Positions 12,150 through 18,296 of a DNA stretch of 18,960 nucleotides are shown here, piece by piece. Made by a program: the position numbers and the translations under genes. Numbering within the stretch: the stretch's first letter is position 1; each line of letters opens with the position of its first letter. Source of the DNA: JACPHB01 sp964495505. Its GTDB lineage: Bacteria > Patescibacteriota > Minisyncoccia > UBA10092. Below the pieces are notes generated by a model. The model saw only the letters and a program-made list of their open reading frames with translations, made no database searches and was not told the origin of the DNA. Where the stretch lies: positions 1-18,960 of the forward strand of contig CAZBVM010000012.1 in assembly GCA_964495505.1 (NCBI GenBank). Reading direction: 5' to 3'.

Positions 12150-12758
12150 TTTTACTTCTTTTCTTGATTCTAACGCTCCAGATAAAGTTTTAGCGTCGGC
12201 GAATTCCACATCGGAGCCGTAAGGAAGACCCCGCCCAAGGCGGGTTACCTTTATTTTTAATGGTCTTAATAATTTTTCCAAGTAATAAGCGGTTAAATCT
12301 CCTTCGTGAGTGGGAGAAAGCGCTAAAATAATTTCTTCAACCCCGATTTTTCCCCTATTACGTTTTTCAATTCTAGAAATCAATTCCGGCATTTTCAAGT
12401 TTTTTGGCACCGCGGTATCCAAAGCCGAAAATAACCCACCCAAAACATGATAAAGGCCTTTATAAACTCCGGACTTTTCAATAGTTGCCAAATCGGTTTC
12501 TTTTTCAACAACGCAAATAGTCGCATGGTCGCGGGCGGGGTTATCGCAAAAATGGCACTTATCACTTTCATTTATATAGTGGCATAATTCGCATGTCTTG
12601 GCATCTTTATCAAGTCCTTCAAGCGCTGTTCTTAAATTTTGGCGGGTTTCTTTGGGGCCGTTAAGAATCCAAAAAGCCAATCGGGCGGCTTGGCGCGGCC
12701 CGATTCCCGGCAGGCGGGAGAATTTATCAATAAAATTTTGAATCGGCTTCGGATACAT
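12147..12758 (-). CDS. recR: Recombination mediator RecR
   Basis: 203 residues from the ATG at 12758. The frame stays open to an earlier ATG at 12824, but MYPKPIQNFIDKFSRLPGIG is the normal RecR N-terminus, and the extension would be translated palindrome. The helix-hairpin-helix is near 10-30 (LPGIGPRQAARLAF), a C4 zinc finger at Cys56, 59, 68 and 71, and a Toprim domain follows (VVEKETD; ALSPTHEGDLTAYYL). The C-terminal GRGLPYGSDVEFADAKTL is typical. RecR works with RecO and RecF to load RecA at gaps. It follows dnaB on the same strand, separated by a large inverted repeat. Confidence 0.96.
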   Translation of the reverse strand: MYPKPIQNFIDKFSRLPGIGPRQAARLAFWILNGPKETRQNLRTALEGLDKDAKTCELCHYINESDKCHFCDNPARDHATICVVEKETDLATIEKSGVYKGLYHVLGGLFSALDTAVPKNLKMPELISRIEKRNRGKIGVEEIILALSPTHEGDLTAYYLEKLLRPLKIKVTRLGRGLPYGSDVEFADAKTLSGALESRKEVK

Positions 12759-12766
12759 AAGCAAAG

Positions 12767-12863
12767 AATATAAATAATATAATTTTAAAATTGTAGGCGG
12801 GGTCGTGCCGTTCGCCGAAGGCAAATGGGGCTACGACAATTTTAAAATTATATTATTTATATT
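12767..12863. repeat. 28-bp perfect inverted repeat between dnaB and recR
   Basis: The AT-rich arm at 12767-12794 is exactly complementary to 12836-12863, enclosing a 41-nt GC-rich centre with GGCGGGGT and a TGCC..GGCA hairpin. It occupies almost the whole 108-bp gap. It could act as a terminator or attenuator on either strand, but no clean U tract follows. Confidence 0.9.
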
Positions 12864-12866
12864 TAT

Positions 12867-14237
12867 TTAATGCAATTTGTCTAAATTCTTAAAACTCGTG
12901 TAATCTTCGTTGAAATATAATTCAATTTTTCCCGTCGGGCCGTTGCGGTGTTTAGCGATATGAATTTCGGCGATATTTTTTCTGTCGCTGTCTTTTTTCA
13001 CTTTGTCCTCGCGATAGATAAATAAAACCACATCCGCATCTTGTTCAATAGAACCCGATTCTCTCAAATCCGATAATTTAGGTATTTGATCGGTTCTGGC
13101 TTCCGGAGCTCGGGAAAGCTGGCTAACTGCAAGAATCGGTATGTTTAGTTCTCTTGCAAGATTTTTTAGCGACCGGGAAATTTCGCTAACTTCCTGGTTA
13201 CGGTTTTCTATCCGACCGGTTCCCTGCATTAACTGGAGATAATCAATAACCAAAAGTCCCAATCCTTTTTCCGCCTGAAGGCGGCGGGCCATGGTTCTTA
13301 TCTGCAGGGCGTTTGGACTGGCGGCGTCGTCAATATAAATCGGCGCCGATGATAAAGAATCTAAAGCCCGGCTTATTTTTTCAAAATCGTTGTCCTTGCC
13401 CTCATCGGATAACTGGCCGCTTCTGAGCCGCCAGTTATCAACATTGGCTTCGGCAGAGATGAGGCGTTCAATAAGCTGCTGTTTGCTCATTTCCAAACTG
13501 AAAATGCCAACCGGTACTTTTTCATTAACGGCGGCGTATCTGGCAAAATCAAGCGCTAAGGAAGTTTTTCCGAGAGATGGCCGGCCGGCTAAAATTATCA
13601 AATCGGCTTTTTGCAAACCGGCAAGTCGCTTGTCTAAATCAATAAAACCGGTGGGAATGCCCCGCCAAGTGTCGTCGCCTTTATGGAGCCGGTCAAATCT
13701 TTCAAAGGCCTCTCCGAGATGGGGCTTAATATGCTGGAATTCGGAAATCAGAGAAGTTTGGGAAACGCTAAAAATTTTCTTTTCCGCTTCATCTATAATT
13801 TCATCTATATTTTTATTTTCCTGCCAAGCGAGCGACGATATTTCATATGAAGCGCCGATTAAGTCGCGCAGCACTCTTTTCTGATTAACTATTTTGGCGT
13901 AGTGGATAACGTTTGAAGCGGTCGGAACGGAGTTCATAAGCGTCGTGAGATATGACATCCCGCCGATTTCTTTGAATTGTTTTTTTTCTTTAAGCCGGCT
14001 TGAAACCGTTAAGAGGTCAATTGGTTCGCTTTTGGCGTAAAGCCCGACTATGGATTCAAAAATCATTTCATGGGCCTTGCGGTAAAAATCCTTTGGCGCG
14101 ACAATATCGGCGATTTTAACGATGGCGTCTTTGTCTATCAAAAGCGAACCCAAAACCGACTGTTCGGCCTCAATATCCTGCGGCGGGAGCCTGTTTGGAT
14201 CGATCGTCAACGATTTTTTAAATGTTTTAAGCGCCAT
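12867..14237 (-). CDS. dnaB: Replicative DNA helicase DnaB
   Basis: 456 residues, the normal length, with no intein. The N-terminal helical domain (about 17-115, PPQDIEAEQSVLGSLLID) is followed by a linker and a RecA-like ATPase domain. Walker A is GRPSLGKT (218-225; Leu replaces the more common Met), Walker B is LLVIDYLQLM (328-337), and SQLSR is at 372-376. The arginine-finger region AKHRNGPTG is at about 428-436. It unwinds DNA at the fork as a hexamer. A good minus-strand promoter lies nine bases before the ATG, so its mRNA is predicted to be almost leaderless. It is divergent from the Nudix gene. Confidence 0.97.
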   Translation of the reverse strand: MALKTFKKSLTIDPNRLPPQDIEAEQSVLGSLLIDKDAIVKIADIVAPKDFYRKAHEMIFESIVGLYAKSEPIDLLTVSSRLKEKKQFKEIGGMSYLTTLMNSVPTASNVIHYAKIVNQKRVLRDLIGASYEISSLAWQENKNIDEIIDEAEKKIFSVSQTSLISEFQHIKPHLGEAFERFDRLHKGDDTWRGIPTGFIDLDKRLAGLQKADLIILAGRPSLGKTSLALDFARYAAVNEKVPVGIFSLEMSKQQLIERLISAEANVDNWRLRSGQLSDEGKDNDFEKISRALDSLSSAPIYIDDAASPNALQIRTMARRLQAEKGLGLLVIDYLQLMQGTGRIENRNQEVSEISRSLKNLARELNIPILAVSQLSRAPEARTDQIPKLSDLRESGSIEQDADVVLFIYREDKVKKDSDRKNIAEIHIAKHRNGPTGKIELYFNEDYTSFKNLDKLH

Positions 14238-14246
14238 AACAGTGAA

Positions 14247-14275
14247 AGTATAATTCTTTGAAAAATTTCTCGCAA
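14247..14275 (-). promoter_or_regulatory. dnaB promoter
   Basis: On the minus strand TTGCGA (14275-14270) and TATACT (14252-14247) are 17 nt apart. The ATG at 14237 is nine bases beyond the -10 box, predicting transcription from within about three bases of the start codon. Confidence 0.65.
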
Positions 14276-14310
14276 ATAAAAAACTGAATAAGTTGTGAAT
14301 AAAAGATATT

Positions 14311-14330
14311 TATGATAAATATTTATCATA
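14311..14330. promoter_or_regulatory. 20-bp perfect palindrome at the Nudix gene start
   Basis: TATGATAAAT (14311-14320) is followed directly by its reverse complement (14321-14330). It includes a TATGAT that could be a -10 box and both candidate ATG codons (14312 and 14330), so it could be an operator for a dimeric regulator. It may also be chance in AT-rich DNA. Confidence 0.45.
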
Positions 14331-14782
14331 TGAATAAGGAATTACATCGCATTGTGTCAACCTGTATTATATATAAGGACAACAAATACCTTTTACTTCA
14401 GCGAAGTTTTGAAAAAAAAGCGTTTCCGGGAAAATGGACGGTTCCCGGCGGTGGGCTTTCTGTTGATGATTACATAAATACGCCCAAAACCACATCCGAA
14501 CATTGGTATTACTCAGTTGAAAATTCTCTGCGACGGGAAATCAAAGAAGAAGCAGGAATTGAAGTGGGGGATTTGAAATATCTTTGCGACTTGACATTTA
14601 TTAGGCCCGATAATATTCCCGTTGTAATTTTAAGTTTTTACGCGCCATATAAAAGCGGAGAAGTAGCGCTTGATAAAGACAGCATAAATCACGCCTGGGT
14701 TACTTACGAAGAAACAAAAAACTACAATATGGTCGCGGGACTTATAGATGAAATAAAAATGGTAAAAGAAGAAATAAAATAA
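14312..14782 (+). CDS. Nudix hydrolase
   Basis: Up to 156 residues. An equally good start at 14330 (MNKELHRIVSTCIIYKDNKY) would shorten it by six residues and remove the palindrome from the coding region. The Nudix core is recognisable: LLLQRS, GKWTVPGGGL (40-49) and RREIKEEAGI (74-83) with the metal-binding EE pair. Between GGG and REI lies about 15 residues more than in the standard box (VDDYINTPKTTSEHWYYSV), as in some nucleotide-sugar or NTP-type subfamilies. It probably hydrolyses a nucleoside diphosphate derivative; the substrate cannot be read. The gene is divergent from dnaB and convergent with cysS. Confidence 0.85.
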   Translation: MINIYHMNKELHRIVSTCIIYKDNKYLLLQRSFEKKAFPGKWTVPGGGLSVDDYINTPKTTSEHWYYSVENSLRREIKEEAGIEVGDLKYLCDLTFIRPDNIPVVILSFYAPYKSGEVALDKDSINHAWVTYEETKNYNMVAGLIDEIKMVKEEIK

Positions 14783-14825
14783 ATTACGGTAAACACTGAC
14801 GATCGTCTAAAAATGCCGTAATTTA
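14780..14825. terminator. Double-palindrome element, probable bidirectional terminator (copy 2)
   Basis: TAAATTACGGTA (14780-14791) pairs with TGCCGTAATTTA (14814-14825) with one G-U wobble around a centre containing GACGATCGTC (14798-14807). It is 44/46 identical to copy 1 and again lies between two convergent genes (Nudix and cysS). Confidence 0.75.
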
Positions 14826-14827
14826 TT

Positions 14828-16228
14828 TTATTTCTTCTTTACAATTGGTCCCCTCTGTGTGTCTTCAATCATCCAGCCGAGAGATTCAATTTTTTTGCGG
14901 ATTTCGTCGGATTTTTTGAAATTTTTTTCTTTGCGGTATTTTTCGCGGGTCTCTGCCAGTTTCAGAATTTGCGGCGGAATTTTTTCGGTTTTAATAACGC
15001 CCAGATTTAATCCGAACACTCTGTCAAAATCGACAATCAGCGCGTATTTTGTTTTGTTATCCAATTTTTGTGATTTAGTAACTTCCCATAAAAGCGCCAG
15101 CGCTCGCGGCATGTTCAAATCGTCGTTTATATATTTTTTAAATTTCCCCAGTAGTAGAAACTTCGCCTCACTACGGGGCTTCGCTTCACTCGTTTTTTTT
15201 TGCGTTTCTGTTTTTAAATTTTTTATCGCTTCGCGCAAGTTATCAAACGCGTTTTGCGCCGCTTCTAAGCTTTTCCAGGTGAAATTTAATTTTGAGCGGT
15301 AATGGGCGGTCAACGTTAAATATCGGAAAGCGAGCGGATCAACCATCCTTTGTTCTATATCGCGCATATTAAAAACATTGCCGAGCGATTTTGACATTTT
15401 TTCGCCATTAACGAGCAGATGTTCGCCTTCAATAAAATATTTTACAAACGGTTTTCCGGTGGCGCCCTCCGATTGGGCGATTTCGTTTTCATGGTGGGGG
15501 AATATCAAATCCACCGCGCCGGCATGGATATCAAAAGTCGGGCCTAGATATTTCATTGACATTGCCGAGCATTCAATATGCCATCCCGGCCTGCCCGCCA
15601 TAGCTTTAGCGAAGGCGGGGCCGGCCGAGCTAAAATCTGCGTCCCACCACGGCTCGCCGGCCTTAGCCTTTTTCCACAAAACAAAATCTTCGACATGCTC
15701 TTTGGTGTATTCGTCAGCGTCCACCCTTGCCCCAGCTTTTAATTTACGGAATCTTAAGCCAGAAAGACGGCCGTATTTTTTGAATTTTGATATATCAAAA
15801 TAAATTGAGCCGTCCGCTTTGTATGCCAGCCCCTTTTTTAAGAGTGCCCCAATAATTTTTATCATTTCGGGAATATGCGCTGTGGCCTTCGGATATTTAA
15901 ATGCCGGTTCAATATTTAGCTTTTTTAAATCATTATAAAACGCTTTTTCGTATAGTTCTGTGAATTCATAAATCGATTTTTTCGCTTTTTTGGCGCCATT
16001 TATAATTTTATCTTCAACATCGGTGATATTCATTATATGTTTTACTTTATAACCATCGTATTCCAGCGTGCGGCGCAAAATATCCTCGAAAATATAAGCT
16101 CTTAAATTGCCGATATGCGCGTAGTTATAAACCGTCGGTCCGCAAGTATAAAGACCGACTTGCTTGTCATGGAGCGGTTTAAAAACCTGTTTTTTACGAG
16201 TTAGAGTATTATATAGTTTTATAGCCAT
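14828..16228 (-). CDS. cysS: Cysteinyl-tRNA synthetase
   Basis: 466 residues; class I synthetase that charges tRNA-Cys. The HIGH motif is HIGN (38-41) in YTCGPTVYNYAHIGN and the KMSKS motif is at 277-281. Zinc ligands are Cys29, Cys220, His245 and Glu249. Between GEPWWDADF and GRPGWHIEC there are about 12 extra residues, SSAGPAFAKAMA (about 200-211), encoded by a CCCGCC..GGCGGG palindrome. A second odd stretch, SEAKPRSEAK (347-356), is encoded by a direct repeat between the anticodon-binding helices. Both are in frame, so the enzyme is probably active. The start overlaps the end of the CorA-like gene by 10 bases; it is likely co-transcribed with it. Confidence 0.96.
   Translation of the reverse strand: MAIKLYNTLTRKKQVFKPLHDKQVGLYTCGPTVYNYAHIGNLRAYIFEDILRRTLEYDGYKVKHIMNITDVEDKIINGAKKAKKSIYEFTELYEKAFYNDLKKLNIEPAFKYPKATAHIPEMIKIIGALLKKGLAYKADGSIYFDISKFKKYGRLSGLRFRKLKAGARVDADEYTKEHVEDFVLWKKAKAGEPWWDADFSSAGPAFAKAMAGRPGWHIECSAMSMKYLGPTFDIHAGAVDLIFPHHENEIAQSEGATGKPFVKYFIEGEHLLVNGEKMSKSLGNVFNMRDIEQRMVDPLAFRYLTLTAHYRSKLNFTWKSLEAAQNAFDNLREAIKNLKTETQKKTSEAKPRSEAKFLLLGKFKKYINDDLNMPRALALLWEVTKSQKLDNKTKYALIVDFDRVFGLNLGVIKTEKIPPQILKLAETREKYRKEKNFKKSDEIRKKIESLGWMIEDTQRGPIVKKK
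15161..15190. repeat. Direct repeat inside cysS
   Basis: CTTCGCCTCACT (15161-15172) and CTTCGCTTCACT (15179-15190) differ at one base and are six bases apart. On the minus strand they encode SEAKPRSEAK. Confidence 0.7.
15594..15619. repeat. Palindromic repeat inside cysS
   Basis: CCCGCC (15594-15599) pairs with GGCGGG (15614-15619) around ATAGCTTTAGCGAA, and the palindrome GGCCGGCC follows (15619-15626). It encodes PAFAKAMAG in frame, next to a zinc-ligand motif. Confidence 0.65.
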
Positions 16229-17133
16229 TTTCGAGTTTTAAAATATGTAAGCATTGCCAAAATTGTAATTGCTACAATTCCTAAAATTATCCAAAAATCA
16301 TTTTGGCGTCCCAAAATCGGGTTGGTGCCGGTGTTAATCTGAAGTATTGTGGCAACCAGCATTGCCGGAAAAGTTAAAAACGACATAATCGTGAATGTTT
16401 TAACTATGGTGTTTGTCTTATCATTAATGAGATTGATATTTGTTTTCTCAAGCGCATCTAATGTATCGGCATAATTGTCAATTTCATGCCATAGGCGATT
16501 ATAATCACCGATTAAGTCGGTGAAATAAACTTTGATATCCATGTCGTCGGACCATAAGATATGGCTTTTTTCGTGTAAAGAATTAAAAATTCTATAAAGC
16601 GGGCGAATAGTCATCCTGAAATCAAGAACGTCTCTTTTTATGGTTGATACTTCTTTTATCATGTCTCGGCTTATATTTTTAAAAATATTGTCTTCAATCA
16701 TACTGATATTTTTAGAAATATGCGCCAGCTGCCTTTCTGCGAAACTTAAAATATCTTCAATAATGAAGTAAAGCAAATGTCCGCTGGTGGCACTAAAAAT
16801 TCTTCTCTTCATTTCAATTTTTTTCAAACTTTCTGAAAATATGTTCAATGGCTCGATATGTTCATTATGAAGCGTTATGACATGGCTTTTAGTTATCAAA
16901 ACATCAAGTTCAACCGGCTCGGTTGTTCGTTTTTTTAATTGATATATTGGAGCGTACATTACAAGAAATAGATAATCGTTAAATTGCTCCACCTTTTCCC
17001 GTTTTGACGGCGGAATCAATTCTCCCAAAGTAACCGGATGAAAATTGAAATTATTTTTTAGCCAATCAATATCTTTTTTGGTCGGTTTTTCAATATCAAC
17101 CCAGGTTAAATTATTTTCGGTAATTTGTTTCAT
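16219..17133 (-). CDS. CorA-like divalent cation transporter with GTN in place of GMN
   Basis: 304 residues in the CorA layout: a cytoplasmic alpha/beta N-terminal domain, a long helical region (about 120-240) and two C-terminal transmembrane helices (about 246-265 and 281-298) with a basic tail (KTRKW). The TFPAMLVATIL sequence in the first helix fits CorA. The loop that normally carries the invariant YGMN selectivity signature reads INTGTNPILG (Gly269-Thr270-Asn271). CorA pentamers take up Mg2+ or Co2+; the changed filter means the ion and direction should not be assumed. It lies directly upstream of cysS and overlaps it by 10 bases. Confidence 0.85.
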   Translation of the reverse strand: MKQITENNLTWVDIEKPTKKDIDWLKNNFNFHPVTLGELIPPSKREKVEQFNDYLFLVMYAPIYQLKKRTTEPVELDVLITKSHVITLHNEHIEPLNIFSESLKKIEMKRRIFSATSGHLLYFIIEDILSFAERQLAHISKNISMIEDNIFKNISRDMIKEVSTIKRDVLDFRMTIRPLYRIFNSLHEKSHILWSDDMDIKVYFTDLIGDYNRLWHEIDNYADTLDALEKTNINLINDKTNTIVKTFTIMSFLTFPAMLVATILQINTGTNPILGRQNDFWIILGIVAITILAMLTYFKTRKWL

Positions 17134-17296
17134 TTTTATTTAAAAAAAATTAATAATATAAACCATTCTATCATATATTAGATATGAGCGCTATTATTTG
17201 GTCGCACAAAAATCCTATAAGCAGCTTATGCGATGATTGTGTTTTATCTTGTGAAGCATTTACTTGCTATCGCTGGTAAATGATGCAATATGTATT

Positions 17297-17323
17297 TTAG
17301 CAATCTATTGACAAGAGTGATAA
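17297..17323. promoter_or_regulatory. CIRCE-like HrcA operator
   Basis: TTAGCAATC (17297-17305), nine bases, then GAGTGATAA (17315-17323). The CIRCE consensus is TTAGCACTC-N9-GAGTGCTAA, so 16 of 18 bases agree with exact spacing. The -35 box of the hrcA promoter lies inside the nine-base spacer, ideal for repression. The rest of the 214-bp gap (17134-17296) holds only small inverted repeats, such as ATAAGC/GCTTAT at 17217-17229, and no gene. Confidence 0.85.
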
Positions 17324-17337
17324 CCATCGTATATACT
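17308..17337 (+). promoter_or_regulatory. hrcA-grpE-dnaK promoter
   Basis: TTGACA (17308-17313) and TATACT (17332-17337) are 18 nt apart. The ATG at 17348 begins 11 bases after the -10 box, predicting a nearly leaderless transcript. Confidence 0.8.
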
Positions 17338-17347
17338 GGTATTTATA

Positions 17348-17773
17348 ATGAATTTAGATAACAGGCAAAAGTATATTTTTGAAATCGTAGTTGAGGAATT
17401 TATAAAGTCGGCGCGGCCGGTTGGTTCTGAGTTTTTGGCCGAAAATTATGACTTGGAAGTAAGTTCGGCTACAATTAGGAATGACCTGGCATATCTTGAA
17501 GAACTTGGGTTTTTGGCTAAGCCGCATACATCTGGCGGGAGGATTCCTACCCCTCGCGGCTGGCACTTCTTTACTCACGAGATTCGCGAGCCGGATGAGT
17601 TTTCTCAAAGCGAAATAGCGCGGCTTGACGCTTTGACGAATAAACTGCTAAGCACTTCGCAGGAAATTATGTTATGCGTTTCAAAAATATTTCCCGAGGT
17701 TTCCGAAGAATTTTTTAAGAAATTCTTAGTTGATAAATTATTTAATGAAAATAAATATGGCGGAAGAAAATAA
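17348..17773 (+). CDS. hrcA: Short HrcA-type heat-shock repressor
   Basis: 141 residues. The N-terminal winged helix-turn-helix of HrcA is complete: ARPVGSEFLAENYDLEVSSA (22-41), then TIRNDLAYLEELGFLAKPHT and SGGRIPTPRGW (62-72). Typical HrcA proteins have about 340 residues, including a GAF-like dimerisation domain that senses GroEL. Here only about 65 residues follow, and grpE begins within the same DNA, so the rest is truly absent. It sits behind a CIRCE-like site and ahead of grpE and dnaK, so it should repress this operon; how a DNA-binding-only form dimerises and senses stress is unknown. The end overlaps grpE by 17 bases. Confidence 0.88.
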   Translation: MNLDNRQKYIFEIVVEEFIKSARPVGSEFLAENYDLEVSSATIRNDLAYLEELGFLAKPHTSGGRIPTPRGWHFFTHEIREPDEFSQSEIARLDALTNKLLSTSQEIMLCVSKIFPEVSEEFFKKFLVDKLFNENKYGGRK

Positions 17774-18269
17774 TAATATTGAAAATTTAAAATTGGAAAT
17801 TGAAAATTTGAGGAAGCAAAGCGACGAATATCTTAACGGCTGGAAACGCGCTAAAGCCGATTACTTAAATCTTAAAAAAGAAATGGAATCGCAAAATAAA
17901 GAAATCAAAGAATGGATGTCTAAGATAATGATACTGCCGCTTCTTGGTATTTTAGACGGTTTTGATAAAGCGTTTAACGAAATTCCGGAAAATTTGAAAA
18001 ACGAGAAATGGGTTAAAGGAATTGAAGGCATTAAAAAACAATTTGAAGATTATCTAAAAGCCCAAAGAGTTGAAGCGATGGCAACAGAAAAAGAAAGATT
18101 TGATCCGACAAAACACGAGGCAGTTGCCGCCCACGAAGTGGGCGAGCCTCGCCCCGCAGCTGCGGGGCGGGAATCTGGCGAATCCGGAACAGTGGCAGAA
18201 GAACTACAAAAGGGCTATATGATTAACGGCGAAGTTTTAAGACCTGCAAAAGTTAAAGTATACAAATAA
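17757..18269 (+). CDS. grpE: Nucleotide exchange factor GrpE
   Basis: 170 residues from the ATG at 17757 (MAEENNN). An upstream ATG at 17730 would lengthen the overlap with hrcA and add a non-family sequence. A long N-terminal coiled coil (about 5-55) is followed by the four-helix region (LLGILDGFDKAF) and the beta domain (RFDPTKHEAV, LQKGYMINGEVLRPAKVKV). GrpE dimers release ADP from DnaK. Where relatives have a short loop after HEAV, this protein has AHEVGEPRPAAAGRESGES (about 125-143), encoded by three overlapping GC-rich palindromes. The frame is kept. Gene order hrcA-grpE-dnaK is standard. Confidence 0.95.
   Translation: MAEENNNIENLKLEIENLRKQSDEYLNGWKRAKADYLNLKKEMESQNKEIKEWMSKIMILPLLGILDGFDKAFNEIPENLKNEKWVKGIEGIKKQFEDYLKAQRVEAMATEKERFDPTKHEAVAAHEVGEPRPAAAGRESGESGTVAEELQKGYMINGEVLRPAKVKVYK
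18128..18169. repeat. Three overlapping palindromes inside grpE
   Basis: CGCCCAC/GTGGGCG (18128-18144, loop GAA), GGGCGAG-C-CTCGCCC (18140-18154) and CGCCCCGCAG/CTGCGGGGCG (18150-18169). Each hairpin shares its last bases with the next, as in the chain after tRNA-Glu. Confidence 0.9.
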
Positions 18270-18296
18270 AATTTATAAATATAAATATTTAAAAAT

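Noticed and set aside
12759..12824. N-terminal extension of RecR
   Set aside because: The added residues come from the inverted repeat and do not match the family; the ATG at 12758 gives the normal N-terminus and length.
17230..17282. Tiny open frame upstream of hrcA
   Set aside because: About 16 codons, no SD site and no family resemblance; not supportable as a gene.
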